Source of the DNA: Cyanophora paradoxa
Lineage: Eukaryota; Glaucocystophyceae; Cyanophorales; Cyanophoraceae
NCBI GenBank assembly: GCA_004431415.1
Contig: QPMI01000494.1
Location: forward strand, 248,001-312,000
Direction of reading: 5' to 3'
Length of the DNA: 64,000 nt
Of this stretch, positions 1 through 13,000 are shown one piece after another. Below the pieces are notes generated by a model, which was not told where the DNA came from, made no database searches, and worked only from the letters and a program-made list of their open reading frames with translations. Position numbers and translations under genes: made by a program. Numbering within the stretch: position 1 is the first letter of the stretch; the number at the start of each line of letters is the position of its first letter.

Positions 1-3000
1 AACGCTTCATGATCAGTCGTATTCTTGCGATGGCGCAGGTCTACTGGACCATGTATTTTCCGGATACCAAGCGCAGCTTCAACCACGCAACTCGTACGTT
101 CAGCGCAGACGAGGAATCGGGCATCGAATTCCAGGTGATCCCTCTAGATCTCGATGCCCGACTTATCGTTTCAATGCTGAATCCGAGCGCGCGTCAATAA
201 TCCCATCGGAAATACGATCTGTTCTGATTGCATTTTGAGAGCAGCGGCCACAAACCTTCTGCGCACGCTGTCATTATATTCAGAATGCTTTTTGCAGGTG
301 TCATTCGTCCGCTACACAAGAACACAATCATACGATGACTTCGCGAAATCGTGGCCTGTTCCACTTACGGTGCCCGAAAAATGCCATAAAAATCCATCGC
401 AGCTTCTTGCGATAAATACTGATCGTCATGGCGTTTTTTTATCTTGCGCAGGTCAGCCCTAGGAGCTATCCGCTGATTCGTGACTGCGGTAACAACATCA
501 GTATTATTCGACGCTTGCTTTTGCCTCGCTCTTATCGTGCGCGCTCGGATTCTGCGAACCTCCACAGCTCGTGTCACTGTCAACACGGCCGACCGTTGGT
601 CGACCACCAATACCCTGGACGTATACGCAGAATGTTCGGTTCGCGGATATATTCGTCTCGTGCATAGATCGACGAGCTTACATCTTATAATTACCTTCAA
701 CAGGCTCCCATCACGCTGAATGAAGGGGTGCGCTTCTTACGAACAGATTACATAATTATGCGATCCCACAACTACTCATCACCGACAAAACTCTAGTGGT
801 GCCTTCGGATCAATCGTACCGACGGCGGCCTGTTCTCCGTAAGTTGCGAATTGCTGTGTATTTGAAAGCTGCATATCCTGAGTTTCAGCCAGATGGCGAT
901 GAATTCGTTTGGGATCGACAATAACAACAATAATGGTGGGCCCGTGCCCCCCTTCCCTGAACACAATCGCAACTCGAGTAACGCGAGGTCCGCGCAGCAA
1001 TGCAGACGCACGCTGTCACCGCGACGACCAATTGGATGAGCGGCTCCGGGGCTGTGAGCGACCACATGGCAGCGCAAATGGGTTGGTTGGGGAAGAGGAG
1101 CCTCAGACTTCGGCCGAAGGCCGGATGCGATGGACTATCAGGGTCCTATCCATGCGGCAATGGGAATGAAAATCCCAGCTCCTACAAACCGCTCGTGGGC
1201 GGATCGCAATTTCCAAGGCACGCATTTTTAGACTTCGAATTCTGTTTTTGTTTCTAGACTTCTGATATCTGCGACGTGACGGCTTCAACAGATGGTTAGG
1301 CCACGGCATCGGCGAGGTCATGTTTTCGGTGATCCGTCCCCGCATGGAACTCTGCAGTGTTCGTAAATTAAAGCTGCAACTTACTCGAGCGTTAATCAGC
1401 ATCCCATGAGAGATAGAATTGCGAGCTCCCGCGAAACAGCCGAGTTTCCTTGGGTAACGACGGAGGAATATGTTGTTCGTGCGTGAAAACAGCCCTTGCA
1501 CTGCAATTGCAAGCTTGCGTCGCTTCTGCGCGACGAGTTTTAATTTGGAAAACAGGTCAAACTTTCATGGATTTCAGGTTCGAATTGTTTCTGGTCGCGT
1601 GAATGGGTCTTCTGTCTACTGTCACAGTGTGTCACGGATGACGAGAATCGCACAGGCCCCTCTTCGAAATTCGGGGAAACCTCGCTGTGTCTCTTCCCGA
1701 GCCTGGAGCATACGACGCGAGGGTTATGTCGGTTGATGGAAAGTCAAATGATACGTACATTGTGCGGCCGTTCCGATCTGCGACCTCAACAGAGGCTCTC
1801 TAGTTACAACTCTCATGCTCAGGTCACTCGGTACATCTTGACGGCAATCCACGACAAAGAAGGCACAATAGGCAGTCTAAGTCTTGCACCTGATTCCTGG
1901 TGGGCGTTTAAATACTTAATCATACTTAATGCGGGCTAACGCTGCTATAGGCCGCATGCCTACACGCATCCTCGTAAGAGCGCAATTGGACTAATGGTGG
2001 ATATTGACAAGGACGGGTCTGCAAGTTTCCAGAGTCGGTTTATTCGATCATTTTCAGATCAATCTTGTATACGCAGTTTTAACAATTGGCCTGAGGAAGA
2101 CGATTATATTGACGGTGAGAAGGACACAGGACAGCAGTTAGCCTTTTGCGGGTGCTTTTGTTCTTGTTTCTTGCAATCACTTTATCGCCGCAAGATTTGC
2201 GCGCGCGTGATCATAAATTTATTTTACTTTGTTTGATTTGCGACGCACGCGCAGAGACTACTTTATTCCGTGCGCATGTTTCTAGCCATTTATATATATA
2301 ATCCATTATGCTTGATCACCCGGCCCCGCTTCTGATTTTCGTCGGTTTGGCTTTTCTTTCGGTAGAGGGGCACCGGTACATAATTGTTCTTTCTTCACAT
2401 TTCTCAAGAATTTCTGATCGGTTCTCGATTTTAATTTGAACGCAGTTTGAAGGGTTCGTTGTTCAATATGTTGCGCATGCGCATGTAAGTTTGGGAAGGG
2501 CGCGCTGATCGCTTCTATTTATAACAGCTGGGGAATCAAACTCGGCGACGACGAGTTCCACAATGCAGGCGCGTACGGTTACGTTTACATATCCGATGAT
2601 CCAAAGTTATCATAAATAACAGTTTTTCTCAGGCGCCTCCCGAGAGCTTCAGCCCGATCAGGTTATCCGACCAGCTATAACCGGAAGAGTGGTGAGCAAA
2701 ACAACAGGCTCGGATGGCTCCATCGTCGTCCACCGGGCGTTTCACCCCACTTTCAACCTCAGCGTTGAGCACACGTGCGCTCTTAGTTATCGAACAAGCG
2801 CAATTGTGTACCTTCGCTCGATTCGAGAGAGCGCTGATTGCTCTTTCGATCGCTCCAGCTACTATTTCAATATAGACGAGGAAGCGGCGCCATTGAATTT
2901 GATGAGTGCGTCCTCCTATCATTCGAGTGCTCTGATTTCCGAGTGCGGAAATGTGACTCCTCTGTTTAGTTTATATCAATGTCGTTATCCGCAACGGCGA

Positions 3001-4001
3001 CGGGTCGTCCGCAGCTCAGCTGCCCTACTACGGTTGGCAGCTGCCTTCGTTCTCCGATGACTCGCGCGATCGATCTGCCTGACCTCATAGATGCGCAGTT
3101 CGTGACATGGACCCCGGTAACTGTTTCATTCAATGCATCTTCACGTTTTAGCTTTGTCCGACTGCAGGAATTCGGTCACAGATCAGGGTCAATCGCGCAC
3201 TGCTGCTGGCCGATATGCTGCAAACGAAAACCTCGGAGCCTGGAATAATGATGTAATCGATAACATTCCAACCGATTATTGGGGCCCGGGCAAGCAGCAT
3301 TACGAAGCTAAGCGCGGCGATAACCTTTTTGCGTCGGTCGAGTTCTTTGGTTCGATAATGAAATATAAACTCCACCGAACTTGAAGCGAGCGCTAAGCCG
3401 TTCGCAGAAACCAGGAACGAGATATTGGCCCAGCCAGCCTCATCTGGGTATGCAGGCGCTTCTGGAACAGTTGCAAGCAACATTGCAGCTGGAATTGTCG
3501 CAGGTGGGACCCGATGTCGTTACATATGGTGAGAATATATAGAATGCGCTGATCGTTTTTTACATCGTGAATACAAAAGAGCGATGCGAAATCGGGTACG
3601 TGGCGGACGATGCACGTGCGCGCGTAGGTTTTTCGGGTGGCACTAGGTGCACGTTCCTCTATACGATTCTGTCACCTGCTAACGTTGTGCGATCAGGACC
3701 ACCGGCGACAAGATTAGAGATCCGTTTCTTTTCCCCTACGGATATAGAAACGTTGGTGCAAAAGTTGTCGACGACAACGATATGGGGGTTCGCGATACCT
3801 ATGTCAGTTTTAAAACTTGTCCACGTTGCTGACATAGGCCTCACGACCAGATTTGGTTCAATTTCGGTTGGTTTTCTCCACTTCTTTTTCTATGTGATTT
3901 CTAGATCTGAAACGACATCAATCATCAGGATCGCGCAATGGGGGATGGTTGGAACCAGGGGATGCAGTCAGCTTTGGAGTGCGATTTTAAAGGAATACTT
4001 T
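1..4001 (+). CDS. 5' exons of a large extracellular-type protein (incomplete)
   Basis: Several short exon-like stretches lie here between GT-AG borders on the plus strand. Examples are an exon beginning near 295 after a TTTTGCAG acceptor (SFVRYTRTQSYDDFAKSWPV), one near 570-640 (VTVNTADRWSTTNTLDVYAE), one near 2635-2900 (QVIRPAITGRVVSKTTGSDG), and one near 3215-3370 (GAWNNDVIDNIPTDYWG). They are hydrophilic and beta-rich in character and carry no recognisable signature of their own. The strand, the density of introns and the direct run into the FN3 exon at 4039 suggest they belong to the same gene as the feature ending at 18037, whose start would lie upstream of the window. An independent upstream gene is possible. 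No start codon could be assigned. GC is lower here than in the later exons. Confidence 0.35.
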
Positions 4002-4038
4002 TGAAACCACGCGCTAGCACAGCTTATTTCGTCTGCAG

Positions 4039-7000
4039 TTCTCCATGGGCTTCAGGAGGGCCGACATCCTCGGCTTCACTAAGGATCCGTACAAATTCGT
4101 TGCTCCTCCTGTGACAATGAACGGCCTTACGGGTACGCGATGAGAATCCGAGTCGCTCTTTTCTTACTCGTGTGTGTTGAAGTGAACGTTTCTCTTTCCC
4201 AGCCGGCTGGACGAATCCCGCGGAAGGACTCACTCCGGTTGGCTACAGCCTGACGATATTTAAGGTGCACCGTGGCACGTGGGTTCCAGTTAATTCATAG
4301 CTCAATCGGCCGAGAGATCGCAATACTATATATTTAATTGACTGCAAACGTGTGCAGCTGCGAAGTGGTTTTACCTCAGACGCGCCCTCCACGACGCGCG
4401 ATCATGAGAAGCATGTGTGCACCGTGGAGGGTATTCCTAAGGGCGACAGTGGAGCTGCGATGACGAACGATTTGGAACCCGGATGTCCCGTCAGCGGCTT
4501 CGTCTGCGGCGCGTGGTACCGCACGTACCTGCGCGCCTTCAACAGACTCGGCGGCTTCCAGGAGAACTCGGTGGCTTTCCAGGCCGTCGGAAGCCCGTAT
4601 TGCGCCACTCCCACTCCGTCGCCCTCGCTCGCACCGACTCCTCCGGCGACGGGTTCATTGGCCCCGACACCCGTCCCGCCGACGCCCTCAAGCTCGCCTC
4701 GCCCGCCCACCGGCGCGGACGGGCTGCCGACCGTCCTCACCGCGGTCATCGCTGGTGGCGATCGCAGCGTCGGCCGCGACGCGTCGTTCGTCGTCGACGG
4801 CACCCCGTAAGCTTAAAAGCATCCACGCATTTCTGTGCGTGGGGGGCTATAATTTAAAGGATTACGGCAGGTCGTACAACCCGACCTGCCCAAAGACCGC
4901 TACGTACGAGTACCAGTGGCGCCTCGTGCCGAAGGGCGAGCCCTTCGACGGCGCGTCGACCGTCCTGTTCGAGACCGCCTTTGGCGCCGACAAAAAGACC
5001 GTCTCCCTTGCCACCGGCACCGCTCCGCCCCCTGCTCCCGCCATCCGTGTGTTCCCCGACTTTCGCGATCGGCTATCCATCCGCTCCTGTCTGAAAACAA
5101 AACGTCCTTCGCGTGCAGCCAACTTCATGTTCGGCAAGTCGTACACGCTCTACCTGCGCGTGAATTCGACTTGCCCGGGGGCCGGCTGGGCCGAGGACAC
5201 CACCTCGATCACCGTCAACGTCCTCGACAAGGTCCTCCCCGTCGTAAAGATCGACACGGAGACATCCAGCCTGAAGGACGCCACCAAGCTCACCGAGTCC
5301 AAGACGCTCACCATGCGCTGCCGCTCCCGCGTCGATCCCGACCCCAGTGCGCGAGCGAACCAGATCTGGAGCTTCCTCCCGCACTTGGTCACGAACGCCG
5401 GCTTCTGACCGGGCCGGGTCGCAGGCTGGCCGAGCGTGGCGGTCATGTCATGGGTCGCGCCGAACAAGGAGCCCGAGCTCGCGGAGATCCTCACCTACCT
5501 CAACGCGGGCGCCAACAAGGCGGAGAACTTCATGGTGTTCAGCCCCGAGAAGCGCCCGAAGCTGGTCTACGGTGAGCCTCGAGCTCGTCTTTTAATTTCA
5601 CCAATGCATTGAACGCAATCGCAAGGTGGCTGACTGCTTTTATCATAGATAAGATGTACCTTCTCGTGAGTCGGACATCCTGATCATGATGCGGTGACCG
5701 GTGCGCATCACCATGCGCTCACGCACGCCGCGCAGCGCTGCGTGGCCTCGTACCCAAACGCCCCGCAAGACGAAATCGTGTTCGATGAGATTCGCGTCCG
5801 GTGAGTGTATACGTACATATACTGAAGATCCAACACCGCGGCCAGCTCTCTAGCTTCGGTCACGATCTCTCAGAAATGAAAGACTTATTATAACGCATGC
5901 GCACGTCGCAGCCTCCTCGGCCCACCCAAGCCCGGCCAATGCTCCGTCACGCCCTCCGCTGGTGTCCTGCTTCAGGTGCTTTCACGGCCGCTTAGAATTG
6001 CAGCTGCGCGTTGGTTCCCTTGCAGTTGTTTGAGGCCAGACCAGGATACGTTCACGGTGACGGCCGAGGGCTGGACGGTCTCGGACAACGACTCCCTTCC
6101 TCTTTCATACACCCTCAAGGTGCTGCTAGCTCGCGATCGGTCCTCCCTATTGTCTTCTGCTAACGTCCACCGCAGCGCAACGGCCTGCCGGTTGCGCCCA
6201 CGCAGTACAGCGGCTCGTTTGCCGAGCTCTCCTTCCCCATCGGCCAGGTCCCGCTCGTCATCACCGTCTGCGACAAGGAGCGCAGCTGCGCAGGTGCCTG
6301 AAAGCTTCAGCTTAATGTCGGAAATTATGCCGACCACGCTTGCAATTGGTGCTTTTTGAAAACGAAAGTCTCGCTCGCAGACTGCCAGGCGAGCGTGGTC
6401 GTGCGCGCGCCGCCGGCCGGGCAGGCGTGCGACCTGTACAGGAAGCGGAAAGCGGACCTGGACGCCAAGCTCGCCGCCGGCGCCATCACCAAGAAGCAGT
6501 ACGACCAGAGCGTCCTTCAGGCCGTCTCCTCCGTCACGAGCCAGCTGCTCGAGGAGGACGCGGGTGGGCTATATATAGCTAGCCCCATCCTGGTGTGGTC
6601 GGGTACCATAGGCCTGAATTGAAGTGCCCCGCAGCGAACCCGGGCAAGTCGGAGTGCGCCAAGGCTCTGAGCGACACGCTCCTGAAGGACACGTGCGCGG
6701 CGACGCAGGACATGAGCGGCGGCCCGTACGAGGAGGCGGCCACCGCCATCGGCACCATCCGCTCCTTCTCGCGCGTCGTTGCCAAGTGCGGAACTTTGAA
6801 TGAATTCACATTGTTTTACCCTTCTGATTCGAGTCTTTTATCGTCTCCCTCGTGCAGATATTTGAAGTAATTACACCGCCCTTGATCGGCTTATTTTCGA
6901 AGTTTTACTTACGTCGCCGTTGCGTGATGCCGCAGCTACTCGGCGGAGCAGATCCTTTATGGGTGCTACCCCGATTTCGACCCGTGCTCGATCCCTCCGG

Positions 7001-10000
7001 ACCGCTTCTCCGAAATGCTTGGCGGGGTGTGCGATTTCGATACGTTATACATCTTAATCAGGCATACTTTCGATTGAGCGGTATATGATCGATATCTTGC
7101 CGCGTTGTGGCGGCACCTGCAGGCGGCGGCTACGATATCGAGTGCCATCGATTCTGACAGCTGGACGCCAAGCACAGCGACCGGATTGGACTCCGTAGCT
7201 GGCACAGGAACATCATCTCCCCTGAAAGATGTTCTCAGCAACCTCATCAAGGCGCGATCCGGGTGCGCTAAGCTAACGTTTACAATCATGCGTCGAATCT
7301 TGAGTGTTACAACCATCCGAACCGCTCAATTGGTTGTTCGCGATCGCCCAGCTGCATACCATGTGGTGACGGTATGAAGAGAAACGCCGCCGATGAGGCT
7401 GCTCTGGTGCGTATGCTTTGCATTTGTGTATATATGGGATAAACATTCAGCACGATATGACGCCCCTACGTAATTATTTATATGACGTTTGAATTTTCAG
7501 ACGGCCGGCAAGAGTGCGTCCGCATGCACATATGCATCTTCCTCATTCCTTTGTATCGCTGACGCCAAAATTATCTTCCGAATCCATTGCGCACAGTCTG
7601 CTTCCCTGATCCGCCTGACCGCGTGCGTCTGTACATGTCTTTGGGATTCTTCAAAAATACCCAGTTGCGATGTTGACGAACGCGCGCATGTGCAGGATGG
7701 CGTCTGGTGCAGTCTTGAATAATTGTGTATCCCGAGCTTACAATGCAACTGACCATGACCTTTCGACGTACACCAGGTTCACTGTTCCCACGAATGCCGC
7801 CGACAACGTCAACAGCGCGGTGGTGCTACTTCCGGACGAAATCAAGGCGAGCGCTAGCTATATATATATATATATATCATATATATAGCGTTTTTGGAGG
7901 TCGAATCGAGCGTGTCAGTCCTGACTGGTACACGGGCAGAGATTTGTGCCGAAGGACGGAAACGACGGCACGTGCTAATTAAACCCGACGATGATTCGAT
8001 ACCGTCTAGGTTCGCATACTATAGCTATAGCTAATCGAACCTGAGCAGGATTCGCCGTCGCCGTCTTGACAATGAGCAAGTCGCCCTACGCGCCGGTCTA
8101 CAAGGGGCCCGCAGGCTTCGTCACGGGCACCGCCCGCATTTCCGGCCTCTTCGTCGACATTACGGTCCTGGGCGCCCCAATTTACGGCATCAATCCCGAG
8201 TTTCCCATCATCATTGAGGTGGGCGCACGGCTCGAGCTCGTAGTTTGAGTGAAACATTGTGATTGTTCAGTTCTTGACGGGTAAAACGTTAACGTTCGCA
8301 GATTCCTTACGCCCAGGGAGTTGAGAGGCCAACGAAGCAGCAGGTGCGGTTTCATTATTGCCAGAGCGATTATAACTCAATGCACATGGGCGCTCACTTA
8401 ATTTTTGCATGGCGATGATTGCTCGCGTCTCTTAATATTACACGTACAGTACCTGCTGTTCTGGAACGGTGCGATTGCAGTTCGCATCTCATTCGCTTTA
8501 ATGGACATTGTCTGATCGAGTCACGACAGTGACATCGGAGAGCTGGGAGCCATGCGACCCGTACGGCACGGGCATTAACATGGCGGTGCGGGTTGGGCGT
8601 AGTCGATGTCGACGTTTAGATTGAAAGCTCGTTTATTCAAAATTTCGATTCCTCAGGACGGCGATCCCAACATCATCACGCGCGGTTCTGGCGACGTGCG
8701 TGCCCATTCGTCCTTTCTTATTTCAATGCTGAAGTGTCTTTAAATTTCTCGACGTAGATCTTCTTCAAGGACGGCACCTACTACGCCCGCGGCCGCTGCA
8801 CGCACCTTACGACGTTCACGATCGGCGAGATCGAGCTGAATACCTTCAAGTCAAGCGTGCCGCTGTACGGTGGCGTCGCGCCCCCCGACCACGAGACCTC
8901 CAAGAGCAACGCCGGCCAGGTTCGCGTCCGCCAGCGTCCTCCCGCCCCTAGGCCTCTCGAGCGCGCCTGTTTTCAACCCGGGCCCGGCGCTGCGCAGCTG
9001 CCTTTCATCCTCCCGATCGCGTTTGGCATCGGCGGTGTGGCGCTGCTCCTCGCCGGCTTCGCCGTCGCCAAGGCCAAGGGCGCCCTTCCGAGCTGGGGCC
9101 CCAAGTCCTCCTCGCCCTACACACCGTATTCCGGCCCGGCTCCCGGCGCCGGCGCCGGTGCCGGTGGCAACCCGTTCAACCCGGCGCGCAACGTGGGCGC
9201 GTTCGCGTCGCCGGACCAGCCGGGCGGCACCACCATCACCTGGAGCGAGCCCGAGACCGCCAGCTCTAACCCCCCGTCACAGTACGAGGCGAGCGGCGCT
9301 TCTCATCCCGAACACAGTCTAAACTTCTGCTGAATCGCGCTGCAGATCTGGTCGAGCGACCCCAGCGGCCGCCCCGGCAGGAAGCTCGGCGCCGTCCCAG
9401 CCGACAGGCTCAGCTACACCCTCCCGGCGGCCCTCGCCGGCGTCCCCGTCATCGTCCGCGCGTTCGGTCCCGGCGGCCGCTTCGCTGACGCGCCGCCCGT
9501 CTCGCCCGACCCCGCCGGGGGCGCCGGCCGCCCTCCCGCCGGGCCGTTCGACCCGCGCAACGTCCGCTCCATGCCCGCCAGCGAGCCGGCCCCCGGCGAG
9601 CCCGCCCCCGGCCCCGTCCTCACGTGGAACCCGCCCGAGGCCGCCAGTTCAGGCGCCGAGCCCGTCGTCCAGTATCAGGTCGCGGCAGAATTCGAAGCGC
9701 CCGCGCCCGAATGTTTAGTTTGCTAACGCGATTCTGTCGCGCAGCTGTGGGCTGCCGACCCGGCAGGACGCCCCTCGACCCTCCTCGGCTTTGTCCCCGG
9801 CGAAACGCTCTCCTATGTGCTCCCGACCACAGCCGGTGCCGTCGGCGGTGCGTTCGTTGTTCGCGCCCTCGGCAAGTCCGGGAGTAGCGGCGAGAGCGGA
9901 CCTATCCCGGGCCACCCCGCCGCCCTCGACGCGGCTGCGGCGCCCGCCCGCGACGCCCCGGCGAACCTGCAGCTGACCAGCGTGACCTCGGGCCTGCTCG

Positions 10001-13000
10001 GCGGCACAAGCGGCCGCCTTAGCTGGGGCCGCCCCGCCGCCGGAAACCCCGCCCAGTACCTCGTCCTGCAGGACGGCAAGCCCGTCGAGGGCATGCCCGG
10101 CGACCGGACCTCCGCGCCCGTCTCCGACCTGCCCCGCGACCGCCCGGCGGTCTTCCAGGTCGTGCCCCTCGACGAGCGTGGCGCCGCCGGGACGCCCTCC
10201 TACCCGCTTACGGTCGGCCTGGCGAGCGACCCGAGCTCCGGCATCAATCTCACCGCCGCGCCCGCCAACCGCGACGCCTCCAGCGCCCTCCTCGCCTGGA
10301 CCGCCCCCACCTCGGCGGCGGCCGCCGGCCTCGCCGCATACTCCGTCCTCGCCGACGGCCGCGAGATCGCCCGCGTGCCCGCCGCCGGCGCCGGCATCAC
10401 GTCTTACGTCGCCCGCGGCCTGCGGCGCGGCTACGAGACCCGCTTCTCCGTCGTGCCGCTCTCGTCGCTCGGCGGCCCCGCCGGGCCCGCGTCGGACGTC
10501 GTCCCGCTCAGCCTCGCGCTTGGCAGGCCCGCCTCGACCGCGCCGACCGACCTGCAGCTCACCAACGTCTCGACGGGCATGCTGGGCAGCATCTCGGGGA
10601 CCCTCAGCTGGGCCCCGCCCCAGTCAGGCCCCGTGCAGTCGTTCGTCGTGCTCCACGACGGGCGCGTGGCCGGGCAGATGCCGGCGCGGGAGACCAGCGT
10701 CACCCTCACGAACCTCAACGACCGCGACACCACCGTCTTCTCCGTCGTCCCGATCTACGCGAACTGTGTCGCCGGAACCGCCTCGGCCCCGCTCTACGCC
10801 GGCATCCCCCAAAACCCGGGCGCCGGCATCACGCTGACGGCATCTCCGGATCCAGTGTCGGGCTCGAGCGCTCGCCTGTCGTGGAACCGGCCGCGCGGCG
10901 GATCGGGAGGCGCCTACGGCCCTATTTCGCAGTGCGTGATGCTTTCGCTTGGCTTGTTCTGTCTTGCCGGTTGATCTTGGACGCGCAGGTACGGCGTGCT
11001 CCGCAACGGGCAGCAGATCGCCACGGTGCCGGCGTTGGATGTTGACATGAACACATTCATGGCCTCGGGCCTCCAGCCGAACTCGACCTCGGTCTACTCC
11101 GTCGTGCCCTTGTCGCCGTCCGGCAGCCCGAGCGGCCCCGGAAGCGCGGACGTGCCTGTGCAAGCCCCGCTCTCCTCCTACGGCTTGAACGGCTCTGGCG
11201 CTCCGTTCACCGCGGCCGGCCGTGGTAGCGCCGCCCTGTCGGCCCCCTCGAACCTGCAGCTGACGGGCATCTCGGCGGGCCTCATGGGCGGCGCCTCGGG
11301 CACCCTCTCGTGGAGCCGCCCGGCCTCGGGCGCCCCCGAGAGCTACCAGGTCCTCATGAACAGCGCCCCCGCCGGCTCCGTCTCGGGCGGCAAGACCTCG
11401 GTCACCGTGTCCGACCTGCTGGTCGGCGGCATCACGACCCTCCGCGTCGTCCCCGTCGGCCCGGGCGGCGTGCGCGGCGCGGAATCGGCTCCGCTCGTCG
11501 CCGGCATCCCGTCGGACGCGGGCTCGGGCATCGTGCTGACGACGGCGGCGGCCGGCGCCTCGAGCGCCCGCCTCGCGTGGACCCGGCCGCGCGGCGGCGC
11601 CTACGGCCCGATTTCGCAGTGCGTGCAAATCCCATTTGCGGCCGCGAAACGCGCTGCCCGCGACGCGCCCCTCGCTGACCTCCATTTCCGCAGGTATGCG
11701 GTCCTCAGCAACGGCCAGCAGATCGCGACCGTCCCATCGTCGAGCTCCGCCCTCGCCACTTTCACGGCGAACAACGTGCAGCCCGGCGCCGTCTTCTCGG
11801 TCGTGCCCCTCACGGCGGCCGGCGAGGCGAGCGGCCCCGGCAGCCTCGACGTCCCGCTCTCGGGCTCCGGCGGCGCGGGCTTCGGCGCCCCGTCGGCCCC
11901 CTCGAACCTGCAGCTGACGGGCGTCGACTCGGGCCTCATGGGCGGCACCTCGGGCACCCTCTCGTGGAGCCACCCGGCCTCGGGCGCCCCCGAGAGCTAC
12001 CAGGTCCTCATGAACGGCGCCTCGGTCGGCACCGTCTCGGGCGGTAAGACCTCGATGAGCGTCTCGGACCTGCCGCGCGGCGGCGTCGCGAACCTGAGCG
12101 TCGTGCCCATCGGCGCCGGCGGCGTGCGCGGCGCGGCGTCGGCCCCGCTGTACGCCGGCATCCCGTCGGACCCCGGCTCGGGCATCGTGCTGACGTCGGC
12201 GGCGGCCGGCGCCTCGAGCGCCCGCCTCGCGTGGACCCGCCCCCGCGGCGCCGCCTCCGGCTCTGTCTTCCAGTGCGCGAAACCGTTTTCGCGGGCCCGC
12301 CTGCCCGCGCCACGCCGGGGCTGACGCATCTGCTGCTTTGCGCGCGTGCAGGTACCGCGTGCTCCGCAACGGGCAGCAGATCGCCACGGTGCCGGCGTCG
12401 GGCGCCGAGACCACCGTGTTCACGGCGAACGGCGTCCAGCCCGGCTCCGCCTTCTCGATCGTGCCCCTCTCGGCGACCGGCAACCCGAGCGGCCCCGGCA
12501 GCGTCGCTGTTCCTGTACATGTGGCTATGGTCGCAGCCGGCGCCGCCGCGGGTGCAGCGGCTGGCTATGGCGCTGGCAACGGAACACGCAGCATCGCCGC
12601 CCCTGGCGCGCCCTCGAACCTGCAGCTGACGGGCATCTCGGCGGGCCTCATGGGCGGCGCCTCGGGCACCCTCTCGTGGAGCCGCCCGGCCTCGGGCGCC
12701 CCCGAGAGCTACCAGGTCCTCATGAACGGCGCCCCCGCCGGCTCCGTCTCGGGCGGCAAGACCTCGGTCACCGTGTCCGACCTGCTGGTCGGCGGCATCA
12801 CGACCCTCAGCGTCGTCCCCGTCGGCCCGGGCGGCGTGCGCGGCGCGGAATCGGCTCCGCTCGTCGCCGGCATCCCGTCGGACGCGGGCTCGGGCATCGT
12901 GCTGACGACGGCGGTGGCCGGCGCCTCGAGCGCCCGCCTCGCGTGGACCCGGCCGCGCGGCGGCGCCTACGGCCCGATTTCGCAGTGCGTGCAAATCCCA

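Noticed and set aside
2000-2035. An EF-hand-like string DIDKDGSASF in the 5' exons
   Set aside because: The last acidic ligand of the loop is missing and no partner hand is nearby; the exon itself is not confirmed.
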